A stretch of DNA of 64,000 bases from Desulfuromonas sp. AOP6 (GTDB lineage: Bacteria; Desulfobacterota; Desulfuromonadia; Desulfuromonadales; SZUA-540), in the NCBI RefSeq assembly GCF_009731355.2, contig NZ_AP022810.1:558001-622000 (forward strand). Reading direction: 5' to 3'. The notes under the pieces are model-generated. The model saw nothing but the letters and a program-made list of their open reading frames with translations, was not told the DNA's origin and made no database searches. This document shows positions 8,116 to 15,954 of the stretch, one piece after another; within the stretch, counting starts at the first letter, position 1, and every line of letters starts with the position of its first letter. The position numbers and the translations under genes are program-made.

Positions 8116-9423
8116 ATGAAGATTAGGCAGTTTGCGGCAATTCTGTTGGCCAGTTCGCTGGCCCTGGGTGGATGTGGTGGTGGCGGCGGTTCTTCTTCCG
8201 AGACGACCTCTACCGTAAGCGGTGTGGTTGCCGATGGTTATCTGGTAGGCGCCACCGTATTTCTGGACAAAAACGGCAACATGAAGCTGGACGAAGGGGA
8301 GCCTACCGCCAAGACGCTTGAAGGCGGCAAGTACACCCTGGAGGGAACCGATCTGGACAAGCACCCCATTATTGTTCTGGTAACAGCCGGAACCATTGAT
8401 GAGGACTCCCCGACCACCCCGATTGAGAACCCTTACGTTCTGGCGGCTCCTGCCGGCAAGCCTGCCTTTATCAGCCCCGTAACAACCCTGGTGCAAAGCG
8501 CCATCATGAAGGGCCAAACCCTGGCTAATGCAGAAGCCAGCGTTCAGGCCGCTATCGGCAAAGACAGCGCAACGGCCCTGTATGCCGACTACATCGAGGG
8601 CGCCGATACTGTCCTGCACACTGTCGCTCAGAAGATCGCGGAAACCTTTGCCATGGTTCAGACTGACCCGACTGTTGCTCAGTTCACCGAGCAGGAGCAG
8701 TTCGTTTACGCTACCAAGATTATCAGTGAAAACTTGACCGCCATCGTTGCCGATCCGGTAAATTTTGACGGCACGACCGTTGCGATCAGCCCTGAGACCG
8801 AGATTACCGCGTCCCTTGGGTTTACGACCGAGAACGTGATTGGCAAAACCTTTATTGCCGGGCAAGATCCGCAAGATCTTGTTGTTTTTCAGTTGAACGC
8901 CGATGGTACTCTTTATGAGGTGACGAACGACACCGGTACTGTGGATTACATGGGAGCGTTTACGGGAACCTGGAGCGTCACAGGTGGCACATTGTCCATG
9001 AAGTACGACCAAGATGGCTCCACCGTTACCTTGAATGTGGCCACAGCCAGCAACGGTGCTATCGAAGTCGTCGGCACTGACGAAGGCGGTGCTCTCGCTG
9101 GAACGGTCTATGAAGCCGTGACTGCTCTGCCTGCAGGGTTTGGCGGGACCTATTCCGCTCTGATCGAGGGTGACTCCACGCCGGAGACGGTTGAAGTGGT
9201 CATTAACGCCGATGGTTCGGGAACCTTTGGTGGCGGAGCAATTACCTGGGTATGGGAAGCCCCGGCCCTCAAAATCATGGAAGAATATCTTGATTTGGGT
9301 GGCAATCCCGTCATCGATGAAACGACTTGCATTCTTTATCCCTCGTCCACCGGGGATTTCGTGAAGGCTGTTTTTTACAACCTTGATTTTAACGAAATGG
9401 GAATGGCTACGTTCTCCAGATAA
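8116..9423 (+). CDS. Riboswitch-controlled lipoprotein of unknown function
   Basis: A 435-residue secreted lipoprotein. The signal peptide ends in lipobox LALGGC with the lipidated Cys at 20, followed by a Gly/Ser linker, so it should be anchored in an envelope membrane. Residues about 31-85 look like a carboxypeptidase-regulatory / SdrD-B-like beta module (SGVVADGYLVGATVFLD) with an EF-hand-style Ca2+ loop DKNGNMKLDEGE (50-61). The rest is Thr/Val/Gly-rich and low in Cys, which suggests beta-rich extracellular domains. RBS GGGAGG lies eight bases before the ATG. It is monocistronic behind a GEMM-I riboswitch, consistent with a surface function governed by a cyclic dinucleotide. I do not recognise a named family. 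Confidence 0.8.
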   Translation: MKIRQFAAILLASSLALGGCGGGGGSSSETTSTVSGVVADGYLVGATVFLDKNGNMKLDEGEPTAKTLEGGKYTLEGTDLDKHPIIVLVTAGTIDEDSPTTPIENPYVLAAPAGKPAFISPVTTLVQSAIMKGQTLANAEASVQAAIGKDSATALYADYIEGADTVLHTVAQKIAETFAMVQTDPTVAQFTEQEQFVYATKIISENLTAIVADPVNFDGTTVAISPETEITASLGFTTENVIGKTFIAGQDPQDLVVFQLNADGTLYEVTNDTGTVDYMGAFTGTWSVTGGTLSMKYDQDGSTVTLNVATASNGAIEVVGTDEGGALAGTVYEAVTALPAGFGGTYSALIEGDSTPETVEVVINADGSGTFGGGAITWVWEAPALKIMEEYLDLGGNPVIDETTCILYPSSTGDFVKAVFYNLDFNEMGMATFSR

Positions 9424-9446
9424 CAGCCGCGACCCAACGCACCAAA

Positions 9447-9485
9447 GAAAAAGCTCCGGGGAAAAATCCTCGGGGCTTTTTCTGT
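9447..9485 (+). terminator. Intrinsic terminator of the lipoprotein gene
   Basis: AAAAAGCTCCGGGGA pairs with TCCTCGGGGCTTTTT around a short A-rich loop. It could work in both directions because A and T runs flank it. Confidence 0.75.
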
Positions 9486-9775
9486 TCTCTGTCTGCAGGA
9501 AAAGATCAACTTCCTGGCGCCAGGAAACTGATCCGGCATTCGTCTCTCTAAGCCGTCTCAAACTGCAGGCCCGACATATCCCCCTCGAAGTTCCGAATAA
9601 CAACAGTTGTTGGGGTCGGACCAACTCAACCGCTTGATATTCCAAAGATTCAGGCTCGAAAATCGTTGTTTTTGGATGCTATGGTTCGATTTTCGGGGTT
9701 AAAATTGGCTCTATAGGTTTCTTCCGCATCTCGAAGTACAAAGGCCTCATCGATTCAACCCGCCCCGTCACCCCG
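9486..9775. other. Intergenic segment between the lipoprotein terminator and msrA
   Basis: No gene is supported here. It contains a perfect 16-bp palindrome TTCCTGGCGCCAGGAA (9511-9526) and a shorter AACAACAGTTGTT (9600-9612). Neither is followed by a T-run, so neither looks like a terminator. A role as an operator is possible but unproven. Confidence 0.4.
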
Positions 9776-10366
9776 TCAATGAGTCGCTTTTTCGCCCCAG
9801 ATTTCCTGCAGTCGCTGATCTCGCCCGCAATTCCAGCGGTAAAATTTGTATCGAACGGGGCTCTTCTTGTAATAGTCCTGGTGGTAGCTTTCATTCCCTT
9901 TGATCGGGTAAAAGATCGAAGCGTCCAGGATGGGCGTGACGATTTCTTGGCCAGGGAACATCTTGGCGATTTCCTTTTTTGACTCCTCAGCGATTTCCCG
10001 CTCTTGTGCATCGGCGACAAAAATGGCGCTTAGATAACTGGGGCCCCGGTCGCAGAACTGTCCGCCATCGTCGAAGGGATCGATGTTTACCCAGTAATAG
10101 TCGAGCAGTTTTTGGTAGCTGATCCGCTTCGGGTCATAGGTGATCTCCACCGCTTCGTAGTGCCCGGTGTGGTCGCCTTCGTAGGTGGGATTATCTACCG
10201 TACCGCCGGTGAATCCCGAGACAACGTCGGTGACGCCCTCGAGTTTTTCGAAATCGGCTTCCATGCACCAGAAACATCCGCCTGCCAAAACCGCAGTGGC
10301 AGCCAAGGCCTTGGTGGCAAACAGGAGCGGGATGATGAGCAGGAGCAGGATTCTTAGGTTTTTCAT
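9776..10366 (-). CDS. msrA: Exported peptide-methionine (S)-S-oxide reductase MsrA
   Basis: A 196-residue enzyme that reduces the S-epimer of methionine sulfoxide in proteins. The catalytic motif GCFWC has its nucleophile at C31; ADFEKLEGVTDVVSGFTGG and the YHQDYY motif follow. The first ~22 residues (MKNLRILLLLIIPLLFATKA, then LA) form a Sec signal peptide that places the catalytic motif close to the mature N-terminus, so it should act in the periplasm. The ATG at 10366 has GGGAGGTCAT in front. It lies 100 bases downstream of msrB on the same strand; the pair likely forms one repair unit for both epimers. Confidence 0.95.
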   Translation of the reverse strand: MKNLRILLLLIIPLLFATKALAATAVLAGGCFWCMEADFEKLEGVTDVVSGFTGGTVDNPTYEGDHTGHYEAVEITYDPKRISYQKLLDYYWVNIDPFDDGGQFCDRGPSYLSAIFVADAQEREIAEESKKEIAKMFPGQEIVTPILDASIFYPIKGNESYHQDYYKKSPVRYKFYRWNCGRDQRLQEIWGEKATH

Positions 10367-10466
10367 ATGACCTCCCGTGAAAGGAAAGGCGTGGAATTAT
10401 TTTTGACGGACCAGATCAGCTGGTTCTTTGTGAATTCCGGTTCGATCAGCACAGGAAAGCTAGAGC

Positions 10467-10988
10467 TTACTCCTCTGGCGCGAAATCCAGCGCCGCCGAG
10501 TTGATGCAGTAACGTTTTCCCGTCGGCTCGGGGCCGTCGTCGAAGACGTGTCCCAGATGCCCCCCGCAGCGGGCGCAGTGCACCTCGGTGCGGACCATGA
10601 AAAGAAATTTCCGGTCCTCTTCGGTACCAATATTCTCCACGGCCACAGGCTCATAAAAACTCGGCCAGCCGGTCCCCGAATCGTACTTGGATGCTGAGCT
10701 GAACAGGTCTAGCCCACAGCCGGCGCAGCGGTAGGTCCCCTTGCCCTTATGATTGTGGTATTTGCCGCTGAAGGCGGGCTCGGTGCCGCTTTCACGCAGG
10801 ACGCGGAACTGTTCGGGGGTGAGTTCCCGCCGCCATTCCTCGGTTGTTTTATTGACCTTCTCTATCATGATGTATTCCCCTTTCTCCACGGAATAGACGC
10901 GGATCTTTTCTGTCGCCGAGGCCCCCGTGGCGATGAGGGACGCCAAGGCAAAAATCAATCCTGCCGAAATCCATATCCTCGTGTTCAT
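10467..10988 (-). CDS. msrB: Exported peptide-methionine (R)-S-oxide reductase MsrB
   Basis: A 173-residue MsrB. The zinc-binding pairs are C88/C91 (CAGC) and C138/C141 (CARC), and the catalytic Cys is C161 in RYCINSAAL. The GTGWPSF block is present. A signal peptide (MNTRIWISAGLIFALASLI, cleavage near ASA) sends it to the periplasm, matching the neighbouring MsrA. The ATG follows AAAGGATGGATAA. It repairs the R-epimer of methionine sulfoxide with electrons from a thioredoxin-like donor that is not encoded nearby. The upstream 165 bases separate it from a divergent kinase gene. Confidence 0.95.
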   Translation of the reverse strand: MNTRIWISAGLIFALASLIATGASATEKIRVYSVEKGEYIMIEKVNKTTEEWRRELTPEQFRVLRESGTEPAFSGKYHNHKGKGTYRCAGCGLDLFSSASKYDSGTGWPSFYEPVAVENIGTEEDRKFLFMVRTEVHCARCGGHLGHVFDDGPEPTGKRYCINSAALDFAPEE

Positions 10989-11153
10989 TTATCCATCCTT
11001 TCCCAGGACTATACCTGAAGCATGTTGCTGCTGAGGTGGGACCTGATAGGCTAAGCATAGCATGTGCCCTCGCAGGAAATTTCTGGTTTTTCTTTATTTT
11101 TATTTACAGGTGGATAATTATGGTTCGGGCAAGGAGAGGGGAGGGCGCGGATT

Positions 11154-12239
11154 ATGACACAGGAGCGGGACAAGCTGAAGCAGGATGAGCATAAATTTCC
11201 CGGAAGGGAACCCGAATCTGGAGCCATCGATCGGGTTCTGCATGATGTTCTGGAATATCTTGACGTCGGCATCGTGATTTCCAATACGGTGGAGCGACGG
11301 CTGATCTATTCTAATGCGGCGGCTTCCGAGGTGCTGACGGAGCTGATGCCCGAGGTGACTTACGAGGCTCTTTATGAACTGCTGCTGGCCCCACCCGAGG
11401 GGAACCACACCGGGCCGCCGCGCCGGCAGATGGAGCTTCGCATGGGGAACCGCCTTCTCGGCTACTCCAAATATCCCATAGGCACTCATTACCACTGCCT
11501 CTTCATTCACGATATCACCGAAAAATCCCGCCTCATGGCCATCGCCGAAGCCGTCAATACCATGAACAACATCGGCTATGTCTTTTCCGGCATTCGTCAT
11601 GAAATCGGCAACCCCATCAATTCGATCAAAATGACCATGAGCGTTCTCAAGCATAAACTGCCTGAATTTAACGCTGAGATGGTGGGTGAGTACGTCGATC
11701 GCACCCTTTCGGAGATCGGCAGGGTCGAGTTTCTGCTGAAATCCCTGCGCAACTTCAGCATGTTTGAAAACATTGAGATGAAACGTGTCGATCTCAACGA
11801 TTTTCTGGATAAATTCCTGGCCATGGCGGTCAACGACATGGAAAAGAGGGGCATCCTGCTGCGCGCAAAACTGCTGCATGAGAACCTCAGGGTGCAGGCA
11901 GATACCCGGGCTCTGCAGCAGGTTCTTCTCAATCTGCTGGCCAACGCGGCTACGGCCCTTGAGGGGGAGGACGATCCCGAGATCGTCATCGAGGTGAGTC
12001 GCAATGGAGGGCTGGTTTTTTTGAGTGTGTCGGATAACGGCGCCGGTATGTCCAGAGAGGAGCAGCGTCAGCTTTTCAAGCCTTTTTTCACGACCAAGGC
12101 GGAAGGGTCGGGGCTCGGTCTGGTGATCTGCCGCAAAATGCTCGCCCAGATGGACAGCAGTATCGAGGTGCGCAGCCGGCAGGGGGAGGGAACGACGGTG
12201 ATTATCACCCTGACAGCCGGAGAAGATCATGACCAGTAG
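11154..12239 (+). CDS. PAS-containing sensor histidine kinase
   Basis: A 361-residue cytoplasmic kinase with no membrane segment. Residues about 30-125 resemble a PAS domain (VLEYLDVGIVISNTVERRLIY). The H-box is IRHEIGNPINS with H149. The ATPase domain shows the N-box (NLLANAATAL), G1 (VSDNGAGMS), the F-box FKPFFTTK and G2 (GSGLGLVICRKM). The last 11 bases overlap the start of the NtrC-type regulator, so the pair is translationally coupled and is the obvious cognate couple. Lack of a transmembrane sensor points to an internal or protein-borne signal. RBS GGGGAGGG precedes the ATG. Confidence 0.9.
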   Translation: MTQERDKLKQDEHKFPGREPESGAIDRVLHDVLEYLDVGIVISNTVERRLIYSNAAASEVLTELMPEVTYEALYELLLAPPEGNHTGPPRRQMELRMGNRLLGYSKYPIGTHYHCLFIHDITEKSRLMAIAEAVNTMNNIGYVFSGIRHEIGNPINSIKMTMSVLKHKLPEFNAEMVGEYVDRTLSEIGRVEFLLKSLRNFSMFENIEMKRVDLNDFLDKFLAMAVNDMEKRGILLRAKLLHENLRVQADTRALQQVLLNLLANAATALEGEDDPEIVIEVSRNGGLVFLSVSDNGAGMSREEQRQLFKPFFTTKAEGSGLGLVICRKMLAQMDSSIEVRSRQGEGTTVIITLTAGEDHDQ

Positions 12240-13581
12240 CCTGGTACGCACTCTACTGGTCATTGACGATGACCGGATTCTGGGCGCAGCGCTTAAGGAT
12301 GGCCTGTCAGGGCCTGCCCAGGAGGTTCTGCTGGCGCCTACCGCCGCCGAGGGTCTGTTCATCTGCCGTCGCCAGAAGGTGGATGTGGTTCTGCTTGATC
12401 AAAACCTCCCGGATGGCCTGGGGATTGACCTGTGCCCCCAGATCCTGGAGGCCAATGAACGGTGCAAAATCATTTTCATCACCGCCTATCCCGATTTCAG
12501 TTATGCCGTCCGGGCGATCAAAGGCGGGGCTTACGATTATCTGACCAAGCCCTTCGAACTTGAAGAGCTGCTGCTGGTGGTGGACAGGGCTTTTAAAACA
12601 AGGGCACTGGAGCGGGTCGAGGACGTTGAGAATTATCGGGCCATGCAGGAATCGGCCGACGCGGTCATCATCGGGGCCCAGTCTGGTCTCGCCGAGGTGG
12701 AGCGCCTGGTAGACCTGGCCGCCAGCGAAGTGTCTCCGGTTCTGATTACCGGGGAGACCGGCACCGGTAAGAACGTGATCGCCAAGGCGATCCATTACCG
12801 AAGTGCCCTCGCGCGTGCGCCCTTTGTCAGCATAAACTGCGCCTCCTTGCCGGAAAACCTGATGGAGGCCGAACTGTTCGGCTATGAAAAGGGCGCCTTT
12901 ACCGGCGCCGGCTCCCCCAAACGGGGGCTTCTTGAGGTCGCGGAGGGAGGAAGCCTGTTTCTGGACGAGATCGGTGAACTCCAGCCCCATCTGCAGGCCA
13001 AGCTGCTGGGCGCTCTGGAAGACCGCGTGATCCGGCGTCTGGGGGGAACAGCCAGCCGCCCGGTGGCGGTGCGCATCCTGGCGGCGACCAACCTGGACCT
13101 CGAAAGGGCCATGGAGGAAAAGCGCTTCCGCAAGGATCTCTACTTTCGTCTCAACGTGCTGCACATCGCCTTGCCCCCCCTTCGCGACCGCCTGGAAGAC
13201 CTGCCCCTGCTGTGCCACGCCTTTCTTGAAAAAGTGCAGCGGGGTCGAACCCTCCGTCTTCCGGGCGAGGAGTTAACCCTGCTGCGGCGCTATTCCTGGC
13301 CCGGCAACGTCCGTGAGCTGAAAAACATTATCGAGCGGGCCGCCATTCTGCAGCAGGAGGGATGTATTTATCCCTCTCGCCTGATTGCCGAAGATCATAC
13401 CTCCGTTAGCCCGCAACCAACAGCGGGCGCTGTTCTGCGCCCCCTTGAGGCGGTAGAGAAGGAGCATATTCTCTTTGCCCTGGAGGCCTGCGAGGGCAAC
13501 CTCGCCAGAACCGCCCGGGAGCTGGGAATCGGACTCTCCACTCTCAAGCGCAAGGTCAAGAGCTACGGCGGGACGATCTAG
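12229..13581 (+). CDS. NtrC-family sigma-54-dependent response regulator
   Basis: A 450-residue enhancer-binding protein. The receiver domain has acidic residues D13-D15 and phospho-acceptor D57 (VLLDQNLPDG), with K107 in LTKPFE. The AAA+ domain has Walker A GETGTGKN (175-182), the sigma-54 contact loop GAFTGA (222-227) and Walker B GSLFLDEIGE. The C-terminus is a Fis-type helix-turn-helix (NLARTARELGIGLSTLKRK). It overlaps the kinase gene by 11 bases. A near-consensus sigma-54 promoter lies 130 bases past its stop, in front of the PATAN/Roadblock operon, which makes that operon its most likely target. Confidence 0.95.
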   Translation: MTSSLVRTLLVIDDDRILGAALKDGLSGPAQEVLLAPTAAEGLFICRRQKVDVVLLDQNLPDGLGIDLCPQILEANERCKIIFITAYPDFSYAVRAIKGGAYDYLTKPFELEELLLVVDRAFKTRALERVEDVENYRAMQESADAVIIGAQSGLAEVERLVDLAASEVSPVLITGETGTGKNVIAKAIHYRSALARAPFVSINCASLPENLMEAELFGYEKGAFTGAGSPKRGLLEVAEGGSLFLDEIGELQPHLQAKLLGALEDRVIRRLGGTASRPVAVRILAATNLDLERAMEEKRFRKDLYFRLNVLHIALPPLRDRLEDLPLLCHAFLEKVQRGRTLRLPGEELTLLRRYSWPGNVRELKNIIERAAILQQEGCIYPSRLIAEDHTSVSPQPTAGAVLRPLEAVEKEHILFALEACEGNLARTARELGIGLSTLKRKVKSYGGTI

Positions 13582-13591
13582 TCATCACCCG

Positions 13592-13623
13592 TTCAAAATG
13601 GACCGCCCATTCAAAATGGACCG
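13592..13623. repeat. Two direct copies of TTCAAAATGGACCG
   Basis: Identical 14-mers at 13592-13605 and 13610-13623, 18 bases apart start to start. Repeats of this look occur at the ends of IS21-family elements, so this may be a relic terminus. No transposase ORF is present nearby. It sits between the regulator stop and the sigma-54 promoter, so it could alternatively be a pair of regulator sites. Confidence 0.45.
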
Positions 13624-13710
13624 GTCAGGTTGACCCTCTTCCTGCTTTTTCAGCAAGACCCCATTTGTGTAATCCTTCGAAATAATTCATGTTTCTGGAT
13701 GGGCCTGGAG

Positions 13711-13727
13711 CTGGCACGCCCTTTGCC
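13711..13727 (+). promoter_or_regulatory. Sigma-54 (-24/-12) promoter
   Basis: CTGGCACG-CCCT-TTGCC matches the consensus with GG (13713-13714) and GC (13725-13726) separated by exactly ten bases. The start should be near 13738, just before the AAGGAGG at 13748-13754 of the PATAN response regulator. Confidence 0.85.
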
Positions 13728-13758
13728 TTGTTACAGAGGGAAGCCAAGGAGGTTCCCT

Positions 13759-14898
13759 ATGAAGCATGTCCTGATCGTTGATGATGAAAAACCCTTCCTG
13801 ATGAGCGTGCGCGACGGCCTGGCCCAATACGGGGATCAGTTCCGGCTGCACCTCGCCTTCAATGGCCAGGAGGCGATCCGGGTGCTGCAGGAGCAGCCCA
13901 TCGACCTTGTGGTGACCGATCTTAAAATGCCTGTCATGGACGGTTTTCAGCTACTGGCCCATATGAGTGGTGCCTATCCGGCGACGCCCGTCATTGTCAT
14001 GACCGCCTTCGGTACTCCGGACATCGAAGCCAAAATCAAGCGATTCAAGACCTTTCACTATCTGGAAAAACCTCTGGACCTCGAAGCTCTCGCCGGGGCC
14101 ATCGGCCGGGCCTTGTCCAACAGCACTTCCAGCCTCATCCGCGGCATTACCCTGGCGACCTTCCTGCAGCTCATCAAGATGGAAAATAAAACCTGCACCC
14201 TGAAGATCAAGTCGGGGAGCGAGGCCGGGCAGCTTTTCATCAATCGCGGCGAACTTATGGATGCGGAAACGGCCAATGCACGGGGAGAGCAGGCGGCCTA
14301 CCAGATTGTCTGCTGGCCCGATCCGGAGATTGAAATGGAGGTGGTCTGTCGGTGCAAGGAGAAGGTTATTCAGGAGTCCATCGAGCACATTCTCCTCGAA
14401 GCCTTTCGCATCGAGGACGAGCGGCGAAACGCCAGCGGCGCGTCCCAGGAGGCGCCAGCGCCCGTTCCTGCCGACGATTGGTCCGATGTTCAGGCCCAGT
14501 TGACTCCCGATTTCGGAGGGGGCGAGACTGGACGAGCGCCCACGACACCGGCGCCTGCTGAGCCCAAACGCGCTCCCAAAGCCACCCTCGTCGAGGTGCT
14601 CGCCCGTTCCCCGGAGGTGAAGGCCTTCGCCCTGTTGGACGACAAAGGGTTTCTTCGTGAACAAAAGCCTTCGGATGCAGGCCTGGGAAAACTGGTCCCC
14701 TCCATCTGCCTGATGGCGGCGGAGCAGGCCGGGGCCCAACTGGGGCATCACCTGTCCCATATCGAAATGCAGGACAGGGAGGGCAATCCGTATCTCCTCT
14801 GTGCGACCCCCGGTGGCCAACTGGTTGCACGGCTCGAGGCCGTCGGAAAAGGTGGTGTGCTGGTTGATTTGCTGTCCAGGAACAACTCTGAAGCCTGA
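13759..14898 (+). CDS. Response regulator with receiver, PATAN and C-terminal Roadblock-like domain
   Basis: A 379-residue protein. The receiver domain (1-120) has D8/D9, phospho-acceptor D54 (VVTDLKMPVMDG) and K107-region LEKPLDL. Residues about 130-225 form a PATAN/DUF4388 domain (GITLATFLQLIKMENKTCTLKI, then QLFINRGELMDAE). A Pro/Ala-rich linker follows. The last ~100 residues (TLVEVLARSPEVKAFALLDDKG, then GQLVARLE) resemble a Roadblock/LC7 fold. The ATG at 13759 is chosen because AAGGAGG sits five bases ahead; a longer frame open from 13630 would begin upstream of the sigma-54 start point. First gene of the sigma-54 operon. There is no DNA-binding domain, so output should be through protein contacts. 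Confidence 0.85.
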   Translation: MKHVLIVDDEKPFLMSVRDGLAQYGDQFRLHLAFNGQEAIRVLQEQPIDLVVTDLKMPVMDGFQLLAHMSGAYPATPVIVMTAFGTPDIEAKIKRFKTFHYLEKPLDLEALAGAIGRALSNSTSSLIRGITLATFLQLIKMENKTCTLKIKSGSEAGQLFINRGELMDAETANARGEQAAYQIVCWPDPEIEMEVVCRCKEKVIQESIEHILLEAFRIEDERRNASGASQEAPAPVPADDWSDVQAQLTPDFGGGETGRAPTTPAPAEPKRAPKATLVEVLARSPEVKAFALLDDKGFLREQKPSDAGLGKLVPSICLMAAEQAGAQLGHHLSHIEMQDREGNPYLLCATPGGQLVARLEAVGKGGVLVDLLSRNNSEA

Positions 14899-14918
14899 AC
14901 CCTTGCGGGAGACTTGCC

Positions 14919-15554
14919 ATGAAACAGATATTCGATGAAATCAAGACCGTTCCGGGGGTTCTCGGAGTTTTCGCTCTTCATGCCAAAAAAGGGGTTTTGC
15001 AGAGTGCCGTGCCGACCGTCTTCAAGGCGGACAAGCTGTTGGAGGTCAGTCGACAGCTGCTGAAAATCTACTCCGTGACCCGCATGAATCTTGGGGCCAT
15101 GCAGGATATCCATCTTCATTTCGATGGTTCGGTCCTGGTGCTTCGGCAGATATCCGACCTGATGTTTCTGGTGGTCATCTGCGATCCGCAGGTCAATATC
15201 CACATGCTGGGCATGTCCCTGAGTCTGGCCGCTGATGAAATGGCCAGCAACCTCTCCGCTGCCGAACCGGTGAAACCCCAGCAGGCCGAGCCTGCCCCCA
15301 AGACACTGGAAGAGCTGCGCGGCTCCGGACCTCTGGCGGCGCCGCTTCAGAAGATTGAGGCGGCACTGGCCCAGCTGATGGGACCCGTGGCCGAGATGAT
15401 TCTGGACGAGGCCTTCGAGGAGTGGTCCCAGTCGGGGAAGATGTCCTTCGAGTCCCTGCCCAAGCTGGTCAGGATTCTCAGCCGTGAACTGGGAGATCCG
15501 CAGAAAGTGAAGGATTTTCTGAAAATAATCGCTCCTTACGGGCAGGCTGGATAA
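14919..15554 (+). CDS. Roadblock/LC7-like protein with C-terminal helical domain
   Basis: A 211-residue soluble protein. The first ~100 residues read as a Roadblock/LC7 fold (MKQIFDEIKTVPGVLGVFAL, HFDGSVLVLRQISDLMFLVVICDP). A Glu/Pro/Ala linker follows. The C-terminal ~75 residues are helical (KIEAALAQLMGPVAEMILDEAFEEW, FESLPKLVRILSREL). Roadblock proteins such as MglB dimerise and act on Ras-like GTPases that set cell polarity; no GTPase lies in this cluster, so the partner is either distant or another Roadblock protein of the same operon. It starts 20 bases after the PATAN regulator, with a GGGAGA-type ribosome site. Family assignment is by pattern only. Confidence 0.7.
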   Translation: MKQIFDEIKTVPGVLGVFALHAKKGVLQSAVPTVFKADKLLEVSRQLLKIYSVTRMNLGAMQDIHLHFDGSVLVLRQISDLMFLVVICDPQVNIHMLGMSLSLAADEMASNLSAAEPVKPQQAEPAPKTLEELRGSGPLAAPLQKIEAALAQLMGPVAEMILDEAFEEWSQSGKMSFESLPKLVRILSRELGDPQKVKDFLKIIAPYGQAG

Positions 15555-15565
15555 GAGAGGCAGGA

Positions 15566-15916
15566 ATGGCGAATCTCGGCGATTTTCTGGAAGAGCTCGC
15601 AGGTATGCCCCGGGTCTCGGGCTATCTTCTGCTAAGAGATAGCGGCCAGCCCGTGGCTGAGAACATTGGGGATGCGGACAAGCTTGGCGCCATGCTGCAG
15701 GTCCTCCTGCTGGCCTCGCGAAAAATTCAGGCCGTCCTGGGGATGGCCCGACTCCAACACATCTTTGTCGGGGATGCCGACGGGGGGAGGTTCATGGTTT
15801 TTCCCCTCGGAAAGTTTCATCTGGGCATTGAGCCTGCGCCCGGAATTCCAGGAAACGATCTTGCCGGAGAGATCGTCGATCTGATCAGGCGCTACCAGAC
15901 GCGTTCCCAGGAATAA
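15566..15916 (+). CDS. Small Roadblock/LC7-domain protein
   Basis: A 116-residue single-domain protein of typical Roadblock size. The pattern is LEELAGMPRVSGYLLLRDSGQPV, a central helix (LGAMLQVLLLASRKIQAVL) and a final strand pair (GGRFMVFPLGKFHLGIE) before a terminal helix. It has no enzymatic motif. It begins 11 bases after the preceding gene with GAGAGGCAGGA as ribosome site, so the two are co-transcribed and could hetero-dimerise. A role in positioning or GTPase control is inferred from the family, not seen. Confidence 0.7.
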   Translation: MANLGDFLEELAGMPRVSGYLLLRDSGQPVAENIGDADKLGAMLQVLLLASRKIQAVLGMARLQHIFVGDADGGRFMVFPLGKFHLGIEPAPGIPGNDLAGEIVDLIRRYQTRSQE

Positions 15917-15954
15917 CCCATAACAGCAAGCGATTCACACTCCAAGGGAGGTAC

